Positions 1 to 10,739 of a DNA stretch of 64,000 nucleotides are shown here, piece after piece; the stretch's first letter is position 1; each line of letters starts with the position of its first letter. Below the pieces are notes generated by a model. It made no database searches and had not been told where the DNA came from. It saw only the letters and a program-made list of their open reading frames with translations. A program made the position numbers and the translations under genes. Source of the DNA: Amia ocellicauda (taxonomy: Eukaryota; Chordata; Actinopteri; Amiiformes; Amiidae); the NCBI RefSeq assembly GCF_036373705.1, contig NC_089863.1, positions 10,736,857 to 10,800,856 on the forward strand, given 5' to 3'.

Positions 1-148
1 CCTCCAGCCCCACTAACCAGCACAGCACAGACTCCTCCAGCCCCACTGACCAGCACAGCACAGACTCCTCCAGCCCCACTGACCAGCACAGCACAGACTC
101 CTCCAGCCCCACTGACCAGCACAGCACAGACTCCTCCAGCCCCACTGT
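1..148 (+). repeat. 33-bp minisatellite, receptor-leader type (about 4.5 units)
   Basis: Tandem 33-bp units built on CAGCACAGCACAGACTCCTC and CAGCCCCACTGAC. The array runs into the start codon of the receptor pseudogene that follows and is probably cut by the window edge. An in-frame TAG lies two codons before the ATG, so this copy is untranslated leader. The same unit precedes other receptors in the window. Confidence 0.9.
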
Positions 149-158
149 CTAGGACATC

Positions 159-2070
159 ATGAACAACGCTGACTCATATCAATTTCTTGAGATTTTCTCA
201 GCTGTGTTCTACATCATTGTGATCTGCCTCGGCCTGCCTGCCAACTGCTGGGCCCTTTACAGGCTGTACCGCCTGTTCCAGTCTGGCAGCAGGGTCTCTG
301 TCTACATCATCAACCTGCTCCTGTCAGACCTGCTCCAGCTCACTGCCCTGCCCACACTGAGCTATGATTTTCTGAATAATGCTGTTTGTTACTAAGAATT
401 CTTCAGCTTGGGTACTGGTGCTTGTCTCCCTGGAGAGATACCAGGCCATCATTTGGCCTGTCTGTTACCATTGCATCCAGAGTGTCAGATGTGCCCTGCT
501 CATTGCTCTGGGGGTGTGGGGGGTAGTTTTATCAGTATTTTTAATATATTTTACATTTCCTTGACCCCTCTTATTCCTATAGAATATGTATTGTCCGGTA
601 AAATTATATTAAGAACATAAGAACATAAGAAAGTTTACAAACGAGAGGGAGCCATTCGACCCATCGTGCTCGTTTGGTGTTCATTAATATCTAAGTGATC
701 CAAGGATCCTATCCAGACTATTTTCAAATGTTCCCAAACTTTCAGCTTCAACCACATCGCTGGGTAGTTTATTCCAGATTGTGACGACTCTCTGTGTGAA
801 GAAGTGTCTCCTGTTTTCTGTCTTGAATGCCTTGAAGCCCAATTTCCATTTGCATCCCCGGGTGCGTGTGTCCCTGCTGATCTGGAAAAGCTCCTCTGGT
901 CTGATGTGGTCGATGCCTTTCATGATTTTGAAGACTTAGATCAAGTCCCCACGTAGTCTCCTCTGTTCCAGGGTGAAAAGGTTCAGTTCCTCAGTCTCTC
1001 AGTAGGACATTCCCTTCAGACCTGGAATAAGTCTGGTTGCTCTCCTCTGAACTGCCTCTAGAGCAGCGATATCTTTCTTGAAGTGTGGAGCCCAGAACTG
1101 TACAGTTTTCCAGATGAGGTCTAACTAGTGCATTGTACAGTCTTAACATTACTTCCCTTGTTTTAAATTCTACAATTTTGACAATATACCCTAGCATTCT
1201 GTTTGCCTTTTTTATTGCTTCCCCACATTGTTTGGATGGAGAAAGTGAGGAGTCCACATAGACTCCTAGGTCTTTCTCATGCGTTACTTCATCTAGATCT
1301 GTACCATAGTGTAATTATAGTGGACATTTTTGTTACCTGCATGTATTACCTTGCACTTGTCCACAGTGAATTTCATTTGCCAGGTGTCAGCCCACAACTG
1401 AATATTATCTATGTCCTTCTGAATAGCCTGTGCTGCCAAGATTGTATCTGCTGAGCCACCTATTTTAGTTGCTCACTATCCCAGAGTCCAGATCATTAAT
1501 ATAGATTAGAAAAAGCAAAGGCCCTAGTACTGATCCCTGTGGAACTCCACTAACAACCCCACTCCAGTTAGAAGCAACTCCTTTAATCGACACCCTCTGT
1601 TTCCTATACATCAACCAGTTCATAATCCATCTACTTACATTACCCTGAATGCCTACAGCTTCCAATCTGAGGATCAGTCTTTGGTGTGGAACCTTATATT
1701 GTACCTCCTGCCCCTGGTCCTGCTCATGTTGTCCTGCATTGGCACCTAGAGAGCACTGGCAGGAGCTGCCTCAGTGCCAGACATAGAAAGGAGGAGGGCT
1801 GTGTGGACGATGGCCCTTGCCCTGCTCATATTCACTGTGGCTTACAGCCCCTATGTCCTCACACTTATCATCAGTAAAATATCTGCACTTGATGATTTAG
1901 AACATCCAGTTCTTGTTGTTACATTCTCTCTGCTCCCCCTGACTGTGGTCCTGTCCCCCCTGCTGTGTCTGTTTCTCAGGGAGAGCCCCAGAGACACAGG
2001 GGACTGAGGGGCTGAGCAGGTGGACACAGGGGAGGAGGAGCCGGAGTATGAGGCCATATCCAGTGTCTGA
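159..2070 (+). pseudogene. Receptor A: LPANC-subfamily GPCR pseudogene split by a CR1 LINE
   Basis: The remains of a seven-transmembrane class A receptor are readable in pieces. Positions 159-395 give the N-terminus, TM1 with GLPANC and TM2 with SDLLQ. A frameshift near 380-395 moves the frame to 379-564, which holds TM3 with SLERY, then TM4. A CR1 LINE interrupts the gene at about 611-1702. Reading resumes at about 1703 with TM5, has a TAG where paralogues read TWRAL, and continues at 1774-2007 with TM6 and a TM7 ending SPLLCLFL. The tail ends EYEAISSV at 2068-2070 after a TGA around 2005. It is therefore dead by frameshift, insertion and nonsense mutations. The best intact guide to its layout is the paralogue at 17449-18355. 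Confidence 0.88.
611..1702 (-). mobile_element. CR1-type LINE, 3' part of ORF2 and tail, inside receptor A
   Basis: On the minus strand the sequence encodes reverse transcriptase pieces. From the 1700 end downwards these are [27 protein letters not shown], a stretch reading [32 protein letters not shown], and the family's C-terminal RRHFFTQRVVTIWNKLP. The active-site FADD part is missing between about 1445 and 1465. Below 680 comes the 3' tail, which ends in 8-bp units TTCTTATG. Short 3' tandem units of this kind are typical of CR1. The element is 5'-truncated, carries frameshifts and cannot move. Confidence 0.85.
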
Positions 2071-2404
2071 AAACACACACATTAGTTAGGACATGGATCT
2101 ACAGCAGGAAATGAAAATAGGAATCCATGAATATACTGTGTTTTACACTGTAGGTATACTGTAGTATGATGAATGGTTTTAGATTGACTTCCAGTAAATT
2201 GCAGCCTTTCAGAATTTTTGTAATTCTGAGCTTCTTGTGGTTTTATTTCATATTTTTCTATGATACCTTTAATACATTTAAAATAAGTGGTTGAAAGTTC
2301 ATCAGTTTTAGTTCCTGTTTTCATTGTTGTTGATTTTTACTTACATTTAATATCTGCATTTGTTTGAAATATAATCCCTGTATGATTGATTAAATTAACA
2401 TTGA
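2071..2404. other. Receptor A 3' flank, no gene seen
   Basis: AT-rich sequence downstream of the pseudogene stop. No open frame with recognisable content was found. Confidence 0.6.
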
Positions 2405-2540
2405 ACTCACCTGTCTGTCCTTTTTGCCATGAGGGATAATATTGCCACAGAGCAGAAACTAGAAGCCTCTGCCCCCCCGTCCCTGGTCTCTCCTTCAGTA
2501 TATAAAGTGCCAGGCTTTTTCCGATGCCCCTTCCCTTTAA
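2405..2540 (+). promoter_or_regulatory. Conserved upstream module with TATA-like box
   Basis: This block (CTGTCTGTCC, CATGAGGGATAATATTGCC, CAGAAACTAGAAGCCTC, CCTGGTCTCTCC) recurs at 22880-23060 on this strand and at 19370-19560 and 42780-43060 on the other. This copy carries TATATAAAG at 2499-2507, a good TATA box. Recurrence around the receptor cluster suggests a duplicated promoter or upstream exon. Its target gene is not fixed by sequence alone; receptor B lies downstream. Confidence 0.5.
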
Positions 2541-2779
2541 CAAATACCTAAGACTTCACTGCATCATGTCTGTATGTGTTTGAACTAGGATGTGTGTGTC
2601 ACAAATGGTGTGATGGCTCATTTATAACAATTACTTCTGAAAACAAAAGTGAAACTTTCAGACAGTCTTAACAATTCTTAATCTTGTTTAGCTGTGCTGT
2701 TTCTCAGTAACAAAAATATCACACAGTGGACTTGGGAACAAAAACCAAGAGAACATTTTAGGGTATCAACTATTTGATA
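2541..2779. other. No gene seen
   Basis: AT-rich spacer between the upstream module and the CR1 ORF1 remnant. Confidence 0.5.
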
Positions 2780-3350
2780 CATTTAGAAGCATGTGGCCAC
2801 TACAGTGTCAGGTTTGCAGAATGATTGCCTTCCTGGATGAACTCATCCAAGAAGATTTCATCTGTGAACATTGTCAGCATGTTGAAATCCTAGAGATCAA
2901 GGTCTGTGATCTTGAGGCTCAGCTTGTTGATATGCGCTGTATTAGTGATACAGACTAATTAGTCAATATGCCCATGAAAGAGATGGTGTGCCACCAAAAC
3001 CTAGGAAGGTTGAGCCCTTGGAGTAGGAAGGGGTTACAGTAGGTCTTAACTGCAAAAAGGGCGCGTGCACACACCTTAGAAGAGACAACCCAAGAGCTCG
3101 AAATGCCCAACAGGTTCCAACTGCGGGACACTAAATTGGACAGTGACAGCTCAGAGGGTGATGGGGTGGCAAATGAGCACCAGACCACCATGGTACCCAC
3201 TCCCCCCCAGAAGAGGGAGGTAGTTATAGTAGGAGACTCAATTCTTAGAGGCGTAGATCACACAGTGTGTTCTAGTGATAAGGAGACCTGCATGGTATCT
3301 TGCCTGCCTGGTGCTCAGGTTGCAGATCTCCCTATACTAGTAGACTAAAC
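2780..3350 (+). mobile_element. CR1-type LINE ORF1 remnant with GDSI esterase motif
   Basis: Frame 3103-3348 contains VVIVGDSILRGVD followed by VSCLPGAQVADL. These match the start of the SGNH/GDSL-like esterase domain found in ORF1 of many vertebrate CR1 elements. Upstream, 2850-2960 reads HVEILEIKVCDLEAQL, which looks like the ORF1 coiled-coil and zinc-knuckle region, and stops at TAA/TAG codons. The rest of the element is absent, so this is a broken fragment. It could belong to the same CR1 lineage as the ORF2 piece at 611-1702, but in opposite orientation. Confidence 0.7.
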
Positions 3351-4439
3351 TAAACTAGAATCCACTGGTACATGTTTATTTAGGCTCCAGAGGAGTTCGC
3401 TTTTGTTTTGGATTTGTATTGTTTGCGTGCCGAGCACTGTGATAATAAACACACTTATTTCCCCACATCCCTGTGTTTGTGTCACTTAAACCACACCTTA
3501 AGAGCCCCAATGGTGTGGACACCTCCCACACTGTCACACTATTTATCTATTTATCCGTCTATCTGTCTGTCTGTCTGTCTATATGTACCATTGGTGTGTA
3601 CTGGGAGTGCTCCTTTATCCTCCCTTTTTAAAATATTTTTGGTTGTTTACTAGTATCTGAATAATAGTTGTTATAGCCTTAGTGGGATGCTGACTTTTCT
3701 CAGCTTTTCTATCACTTATTAGCTACAGGAGACAGCAGGCACATGATCCATCTCTTGAGAAAGACTCGGAGACACAGTATTAAAGTAATTGTGGATGCAA
3801 TCATTAGTGTTGAAAAATGTATCAATGAGTGGGTAAAAGTTGTGGAAGGCAGAGCTTTAAAATCTGCATCTAGAATTCATAGAGCCAGCCAGGGTTATGT
3901 TCCCGAGTAGTAAAGAGTTACTTCACAGAGTTTGTTCAGGAGGGGTTAGTTATTGAGGGATGCTTGTCTCTGTCTGGCCACTTTCAGCAGCTGCAAGAAG
4001 AATTACAATTTCGAATGTTCTTCAATTTTTTTAAACAAGTCATTGATTAAGCTAGTCACCACTTGTACAAAAGATTTGGACTTCTTATTGATGATCCTGC
4101 TGATTCCACACAGTGAGTGTTGTCCATAGGCTGCTGGCTCTTCTGTAATACAGGCAATGGGCTTCCAGTAAGTAATGGTGCTTTGCAGTCAGCAAGGATT
4201 TTATCCAAGGATCCATTGGTTTAGGGATCACAAAGAACCTACTCTGTCATTGGACACAGCAGGGTTTCAAAATGGACAAACCGGCTTCTTGTGGACATTG
4301 TGTCATCTGACAGTACAACACTGCTTCTCACACACTCTATTAAGTAGTTTTATAATTTGCAGTCATCAAACACTATTTTGAGTGCCCATGCTCAAAGACT
4401 GAAGCCCTGCTACATGACTGGAAGAAGAGCCCACCTCTT
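3351..4439. other. Intergenic; contains first copy of a local duplication
   Basis: No gene. A short CTGT microsatellite lies near 3555-3585. Positions 3760-3990 (CACAGTATTAAAG, TGTGGATGCAATC, TTTGTTCAGGAGGGGTTAG) are repeated at about 4610-4790, so the region between was duplicated in tandem. Confidence 0.7.
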
Positions 4440-4584
4440 CCTGTCTCTCTACGAGCTCGCTCTCTCCCTCTCTCTCACACGTAGACTCACAAAGAGCCTG
4501 AAAGAGACTCAGATCTTCTCTGAGACATTGGATTGACTGACGCAGCTACAGCACTGTCTCCGCAGCTCCTCCAGTGTGACCCAG
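4440..4584 (+). other. Candidate untranslated first exon with splice donor, copy 1
   Basis: The block ends GACCCAG|GTAAGTTAG with the donor at 4585. It matches 4795-4913, 32120-32343 and the minus-strand block ending at 54609. It contains no long open frame. A conserved edge at a good donor, repeated near receptors, suggests a 5' UTR exon that could splice to the receptor B exon. The left edge is uncertain. Confidence 0.55.
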
Positions 4585-4599
4585 GTAAGTTAGATGCTG

Positions 4600-4800
4600 A
4601 CTGACTCTGAGCCACAGTATTAAATCCTTGTGGATGCAATCTGTAGTGTCGAAAAAATGTATTACAATTGTATTTTTTAAATTTGCATCTAGAATGCATA
4701 AAGCCATGGTTTTGTTCCTGAGTAGTAAATAGGTACTTTGTAGAGTTTGTTCAGGAGGGGTTAGTTATTGAGGGGATCCTTGTCTCTCTCTAGCTGCACA
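4600..4800 (+). repeat. Second copy of the 3760-3990 block
   Basis: Similar in order and wording to 3760-3990, with small deletions. It separates the two first-exon copies, showing that the exon plus its flank was duplicated together. Confidence 0.75.
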
Positions 4801-4913
4801 GACACACAAATATATACATACACACATACACTCACACAGAGCCTCACAGAGACTCAGATATTCTCTGAGACATTGGGTTGAACTTGGCCTGCAGCTCCTC
4901 CAGTCTGACCCAG
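4801..4913 (+). other. Candidate untranslated first exon, copy 2, weaker donor
   Basis: Ends CTGACCCAG|GTAATGAAA with the donor at 4914. It shares CACAGAGACTCAGAT, TTCTCTGAGACATTGG and CTCCTCCAGTCTGACC with copy 1. GTAATG is weaker than GTAAGT, so copy 1 may be favoured. Confidence 0.5.
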
Positions 4914-5544
4914 GTAATGAAACTGTTTCACTTCATATCCCTACTGGTCTATTGAAGACTGACTGCCAACAGACAACAGCTCAGGGGCCATAGGGACACC
5001 GAGGTGGCTGCGCTGGCTGCACACACACAGAGACACCCGGCTGGTACAATAGTCAGGCTCCGCAGCACAAATGATCGATTGACAGCTCTATGTTGTCATG
5101 AAGAGTTGTCTTCAAAGGGTTATGAATAAGGAAGTAATGGAGTATGTAATGAATAAGATTTTCCTCTACAAACCGTCTCTTCCAAGCATGATTGCTCAGG
5201 TTTTCATGTAAATTGCAAAAGGTTAAAAAAAATGCTCCAAACACAAGCATGTCTTGTGACATCGTTTTATGGTACATATCTGTTTTAGAGATGAAAAGAT
5301 TAAAAGCCGGAAGGTGACTTGGCAAAAAGGTAACTTCATGAAATGCAGACTTGTTTAATTGCAGATTATTGGATTAGATAGATGTTGCTTTATAAAAGAC
5401 ATTTAATACTGGCTAAAAACAGAAAGTATTGAAATAGTTGTATTTTTAGGAATGTTACTACCTACTCCCCTAAAAAGTGTATCTTATTAAATTACATGTG
5501 TCACTTTCCATTCCTCACTAGGTCTTTGGGTGCTCAGCTTTTTT
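4914..5544. other. Probable receptor B intron
   Basis: AT-rich sequence with no coding signal, between the first-exon candidates and the receptor leader. Confidence 0.5.
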
Positions 5545-5661
5545 GGTGTTTTCCCAGCATTACTGACTGACAGGACTGATCAGAGCTGAGTGATTCCCTG
5601 AATCCCTGACCCACTGTCCAGCAAAGCACAGACTCCTCCAGCCCCTGATCACCAGGACACC
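5545..5661 (+). promoter_or_regulatory. Receptor B leader and splice acceptor region
   Basis: A pyrimidine-rich run ending TTTTCCCAG at about 5558 is a plausible acceptor. It is followed by one degenerate 33-bp leader unit (GTCCAGCAAAGCACAGACTC) and GGACACCATGA, a good start context. There is no upstream ATG in frame. Confidence 0.6.
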
Positions 5662-6612
5662 ATGATCAACTTAAACAGCACTGATGAGGACTTGAAAAAA
5701 TATGTAATGCACTTTCTGGAACTGAAATCACTCTTCGTAATTGTAATGAACATTGCTTATGTGATCATTGGGCTTCCCGTTATCTGCCTGGCCATCTGTG
5801 GCCTGTATCGCCTGGTCAGGTCCGACATTGTGGTTCCCATCTACATCATCAACCTGCTCTTTGCAGACCTCCTGCAGATCATCGTGAGACCCACCATGTT
5901 TGTCATACTTATTGTAGTTGAAGAAAGTTATAACTTGTGGGATATTATGGATCTGATCTTTTCTTTTGGCCTGTGTTCCAGCCTTGGGTTCATGGTGTGC
6001 ATCGCCCTGGAGAGATATCTGATTGTCGCCCATCCTCTGTGGTACCGATACCACCGTAGTGTCAGGCACACCACACTGTTCTCTGCAGGAGTTTGGGTGC
6101 TGGCTTTGATATTCACTGTAATTAAGAGCTTAGATTATTTGTTGTTCATTTTTGATGAAGCGGATACATTGTTTGCCATACTCTTCTTCCTGCCATTCCC
6201 CCTTCTCCTTTTCTTCTTTGTCGGCACATGGAGAGCCATCGCTGGCGCCACCTCTGTACGAGCCAAGGAGAAGAGGAGGATACTATACACACTGGCCTTT
6301 GTCCTTGGCACCTACACTGTGGTCTTCCTCCCGTATTGTTTGGTGATTTTGATTATATCTTCAGAGTCCAACCTTATAAACATAAATATTGATTATATTT
6401 TGTATTCCTATATTGTCACATCTGAAATAATTTGCCTCAGTGCCCTTGTGGACCCAGTGCTGTACATCTTCATCAGGCCTGATGTCAGACACGCACTGGG
6501 CTCTTTCCCCTGCTGTCAGAGGCTGTTCACACTGACCAACTGCTGGACACCCAGAGCTGAGCAGGAGACAGAGGATGAGCCTGATGTGTCTTCTACAGTC
6601 ACCAGGGTATAG
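5662..6612 (+). CDS. Receptor B: orphan class A GPCR, 316 aa, intact
   Basis: Seven-transmembrane receptor in one coding exon. The N-terminus has one N-glycosylation site, NST at 5-7. TM1 (about 24-50) reads GLPVIC, so the nearly universal Asn 1.50 is Ile41. TM2 has ADLLQ with Asp69 (2.50). TM3 ends ERY at 117-119, TM4 has W145, TM5 has FPFPLLL, TM6 has FLPY, and TM7 has DPVLYIF. There is no Cys at 3.25 (Trp93 there), none in loop 2, and none in the N-terminus, so neither standard extracellular disulfide is possible. The tail ends TRV, a class I PDZ-ligand pattern. ERY and DPxLY place it in the delta branch with proton-sensing and P2Y-like receptors. The ligand is unknown. The start was chosen for its ACCATGA context and the leader unit just before it. 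It is the most diverged of the four intact receptors. Confidence 0.9.
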   Translation: MINLNSTDEDLKKYVMHFLELKSLFVIVMNIAYVIIGLPVICLAICGLYRLVRSDIVVPIYIINLLFADLLQIIVRPTMFVILIVVEESYNLWDIMDLIFSFGLCSSLGFMVCIALERYLIVAHPLWYRYHRSVRHTTLFSAGVWVLALIFTVIKSLDYLLFIFDEADTLFAILFFLPFPLLLFFFVGTWRAIAGATSVRAKEKRRILYTLAFVLGTYTVVFLPYCLVILIISSESNLININIDYILYSYIVTSEIICLSALVDPVLYIFIRPDVRHALGSFPCCQRLFTLTNCWTPRAEQETEDEPDVSSTVTRV

Positions 6613-7221
6613 AGAGAGAAATCAGCTCTGTGCATGAGTGCATGATGTGAAAGTATAAGAATACCAAGTGAAATATCAAAGATTAACATTGAAATGCTTT
6701 CTAGAAAATATCCTAACCAACAGAAGTCCATAGTACGGATCCCTAAAGTTAAATACATATATAAATGCATTAATCAACAAATAAACAAACATATACATTA
6801 AAATACAAAATCCTCCCTTGAATAACTCTTCCTGTTGTTCTATATTAGAAAGGTTTTGGGGGGAAAAAAAGGAATATAATATTGGAAATCACAATTTAGT
6901 ATACATTTAATATAATGTTGGTATGAATAGGTTGGTATAATTGTACATATTAGAAGACACAATCTTCAGATAATACATTTGGGATTAGACCTTCTTCTTC
7001 TTTTGATTATAATTTAAACTTATTTCATAATTGTTATAATCATGTGTACTTCTATTAGTATAATCACTTGTTCTTGTGTTATATTTCTGTTTATCTAATA
7101 GTGTTTATTTCAGTTCCTGTTTGACTGAAATAAACACATACAATGGTACACATGTATGTATATATTTTTTGTAAAGTAAAATTACATTTCATTATCATTA
7201 ATGTTATGAATGATATATATG
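6613..7221. other. Receptor B 3' flank, AT-rich, no gene
   Basis: Low GC, several AATAAA-like strings (for example near 6780-6800 and 7130) that could serve as polyadenylation signals. No coding region. Confidence 0.55.
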
Positions 7222-7912
7222 TACAGCTCTGGAAAAAATTAAGAGACCACTGCAAAATTATCAGTTTCTCTGGTTTTACTATTTATAGGTATGTGTTTGG
7301 GTAAAATTAACTTTTTTGTTTTATTCTATAAACTACTGGCAATATTTCTCCAAAATTCAAAATACAGATATTGTCATTTACAGCATTTATTTGCAGAAAA
7401 TGACAACTGGTCAAAATAACTAAAAAGATGCAGTGTTGTCGGACCTCGAATAATGCAAAGAAAATAAGTTCATATTCATTTTTAAACAACACAATACTAA
7501 TGTTTTAACTTAGGAAGGTTTCAGGAATCAATATTTGGTGGAATAACCCTGATTTTCAATCACAGCTTTCATGCGTCTTGGCATGCTCTCCACCAGTCTT
7601 TCACATTGATGTTGGGTGACTTTACGCCACTCCTGGCGCACAAATTCAAGCAGCTCGGCTTTGTTTGATGGCTTGTGACCATCCATCTTCCTCTTAATCA
7701 CATTCCAGAGGTTTTCAATGGGGTTCAGGTCTGGAGATTGGGTTGGCCTTGACAGGGTCTTGATCTGGTGGTCCTCCATCCACAACTTGATTGACCTGGG
7801 TGCGAGACACTGTGGCTTGTAGGCCTCTCCAGCTATATCCGGAGACCTGTAAATAGTAAAATACTTATAAATAGTTAAACCAGAGAAACTGATCATTTTA
7901 TTTCCAGAGCTA
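7222..7912 (-). mobile_element. Deleted Tc1-like element with TACAGCTCTGGAAA ends
   Basis: The ends are inverted: TACAGCTCTGGAAAAAATTA at the left and, reversed, TATAGCTCTGGAAATAAAAT at the right, both followed by AGTTTCTCTGGTT. Between them, 7528-7896 on the minus strand encodes the transposase C-terminus (SPDLNPIENLWNVIKRKMD, CERLVESMPRRMKAVI). The DNA-binding part and first catalytic residues are missing. About 690 bp remains of an element that is normally about twice that, so this is an internally deleted copy. Confidence 0.88.
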
Positions 7913-8019
7913 TATATTGTAGTGTTCTAAGGGGGGGAGGGGCAGCAGGGGGGGACAGCATTAGTGTGCGCGCTGCCAACTACCCAATGGAAAGGTAGAA
8001 CATAGTATTGCGGTGGGAG

Positions 8020-8902
8020 CAGAGGCAGGCTGTCAGGGCCTGCAAGGCCTTCTCTGCTGGCCTAGAGATTGTCAGAATCAGAAAATTATATTTTTATAAC
8101 TTAATATATATTTTCATTAATGCTATATGTATTTTAAAAAGTTCATTCCCATCAGTCTATTAACGTCATTTAATTGCTACTCTCTCTCTCAGTCGTGCTG
8201 CTTCCAGTGCAGCTCATGTACATTAGAGGTTTTATCCAATCAGATTTTCCGCCTGTGTTGTCTCCAGGTGAATCTACCCTGAGGCCTTCAGAATTTCAAA
8301 TGAATCCCCTCTGCTGTTGAAGCAAATGGGGACGATGTTATTGATTGTCCTATTCTTAACCAATCAGATTTCAAGTTTGCAATGTTGAGCGTATTCTTTG
8401 ACACTCCGGAGCCTCTAGCTTGCCTAGCCACATTTTTCGTGTGCCATAATCGGAGGTCCAGTTAGCTAATTGAAGTAAAACTAGCTAGCACGTAATGTAA
8501 CATCATCTAAGATTTATTTAAACTTTCTGTCATAACTTTTAGATGTAGTGCTTTAGATTTTTTGTTTAGATTTTTACTTAGCCCTGTTGTTTTTTAATGC
8601 ACAATGGCTGAAGGAGGACAATACATTAATTTGGTTGCAGATTTACTGGCAAAGTGCGGCACTTTCAATCAAGCAGCAATGGAAGGTACACCTGGCTTAC
8701 AGCATCGAAGGAACATTGCAAATTGTATTGCTGGCTGATGACATTGCTGCTCTCATTATCCGATTCCTGGAGGAACACGAATGCCTGGATAAAGTTGTGG
8801 CTCAGTGCTTTGATGAGTGTCATGGTGAGGTTATTCGAAGGTGGTTTAATTGCAGGAGGATAGCACTGAAGGCCTAGGTGTAAAATCCACTGACCGCCAC
8901 TG
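8020..8902 (+). mobile_element. Non-autonomous hAT element, 883 bp, perfect 8-bp target duplication
   Basis: The block starts CAGAGGCAGG and ends CCGCCACTG (reversed, CAGTGGCGG). It is flanked on both sides by the identical octamer GGTGGGAG (8012-8019 and 8903-8910). Eight-base target duplications and CAGNGGC ends are typical of hAT. Inside, an ATG at 8604 opens a 43-codon frame starting MAEGGQYINLVADLLAK, perhaps the first codons of a transposase-like gene, then a TGA. An overlapping 96-codon frame at 8587-8877 has no recognisable domain. The promoter-like first half suggests capture or retention of a 5' end of a larger element. Confidence 0.8.
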
Positions 8903-8910
8903 GGTGGGAG

Positions 8911-9854
8911 TGTGTTATTGGCAGATGAAGGGGAAGGAGTTGAAAGTTTTGAAGTCTGGCCCTGGCTTTATTCTGCTACTGTGTAAATCCTGTACATTTT
9001 GTTGAAATATAAAGTATTTAAATATAAAGTGTGAGTGACTGATTAAGGTTGCATTGTGCATATTTAATATTTGCATCTCAGACATATTTACTATATTGTT
9101 TTTTTATTAAAAATAAATGCTTATATGTAATGCTCTTAATAAAGTCATAAAGTTATTTTAATCTCCTTGTCTCTCCTGCCAATTTGTCCTCCCACCAAGG
9201 AACATTTTCCAGACTCCTCCTTATGTCATTAAGGAGCTCCATCCAGCCACTGTAGTAATTCCCTTTGTCACTTCAGACAAGGGGTCAGCAGCAGCCCTGG
9301 TCCTGAAAAGACACCCTCCCACCGGTCTTAAAGGTGACTGCATAGGGACTATTAACTTGTAAATCTGGCAGTGAGATGGTATTTTTCCACCATTCATTTT
9401 TTTACAGGTGGTTCATGATGTGTATTTAAGAATGGGGCACCAAATGTAAAACACAAACTTTTTTTGTAAGTGTTTTGTCACAGATTTAACTTAAATCTTG
9501 TGTTTTAGTAAATATGTAAGCACTTTTTTCCACATTTATAATTAAAACTACCTTTAATATAATACAAATCAAAAGGAAAGGGAAAGGAAAAACAATAGGT
9601 CCACCCAACCTCTAATCTAAAACTAATAAAACCCATTAAAACCCACACTCACCCTATCCCCACAGATGTCTTCTTATATGAAAACAGGTCTCTAATCTAC
9701 CAAGACCAGGGAAAGAACAAAACATGTACTGTCCTTTCTCCTGTACTCAGACTGACAAAAGTCCTCAAGTTCTATTGTCTGTGTGCCAAAAAGTCCCTCC
9801 TGAGCCGGTGGAGTGGGTCTCTGCTGCGATTTACATCCAAAACTGTGGCACCAC
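8911..9854. other. No gene seen
   Basis: AT-rich sequence. Open frames are short and match nothing I recognise. Confidence 0.55.
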
Positions 9855-10040
9855 CAGGGTTGGGGTCAATTCCACTAATTCAATTCTTTACCCCTCTAAA
9901 TTCCATCAAATCAATTCATTATTCAAAACACTTTCCTTAATTCCTTTTCAATTAAATTAATCTCAATTCCAAATTCGGATCAATTCTGCTAGCTCAATTC
10001 CACATTTGAGCTTTCTCCCACGCCAATTCCTCAATCCTTA
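9855..10040 (+). mobile_element. Possible hAT terminus with CAATTCC-rich arm
   Basis: CAGGGTTGGGGTCAATTCC at 9857 has the look of a hAT terminus and leads into a run of AATTCC/CAATTC words. I found no matching opposite end, so this would be a single-ended fragment. It may instead be simple low-complexity sequence. Confidence 0.4.
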
Positions 10041-10221
10041 ACAGTTTCCTTCTTTGTTACTATCACTTAAGTTTTCAAGTGATTTTTAAGTGATCAAACA
10101 CCAGAGGCTTCTCTGACATTGTGAAAGGGTTTGTCCAAAGCTGTAGGCAGTGGGTCCTCAACCAGTCCAGGTTCAACCACAAAATCAGGATTCTCAGTAA
10201 GTCAAAAACACTAGCAATCCT

Positions 10222-10253
<32 letters not shown>

Positions 10254-10739
10254 AGGAAAATGAACAGTCAAAACCACCACAGTCCTTCTACCAAAGAAAC
10301 AAGGAGAACAAGGTAGGTCCTTATATAGTAAGTTTTAAAACCGTAGGTAACTAAATCAAGATGGTTCTTGTGATATATCCTTCCCAAGGAGAGGGCAGGA
10401 CTAGGACACTGTCTTGGATGAGTGTCTGTTAGGTGGACGAGGAACTCATTGGCTTAGATTCAGATAATAGAAATTCCTCAGTTGCTAGGAGGCCAGGAAA
10501 AGTTGACCCGAGAAGCATTCGACTGTAATTTTAATAAAACGGTCTTGTAAACATTGTATTGTCTAAATCATTGAAAAATTTGATGAACAGAGTTACAAAA
10601 TAGTTTAATAGATAGTACATTATAGAGGATCCATAATTTATTAAAAAGGGTAAAATTATTAAAACAATGCACATGAAAAGCATTTCCAATTCAAGTTCTG
10701 AAGTATGAGATATTGACAATTACAACTTAAATTCCAGTT
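10041..10739. other. No gene seen; TAAA microsatellite
   Basis: Contains (TAAA)8 at 10223-10254. Otherwise no coding content. Confidence 0.6.

Noticed and set aside
8587-8877. 96-codon frame inside the 8-kb hAT element as a host gene
   Set aside because: No domain is recognisable and it overlaps the more plausible MAEGGQ start in another frame. It lies wholly inside the element.
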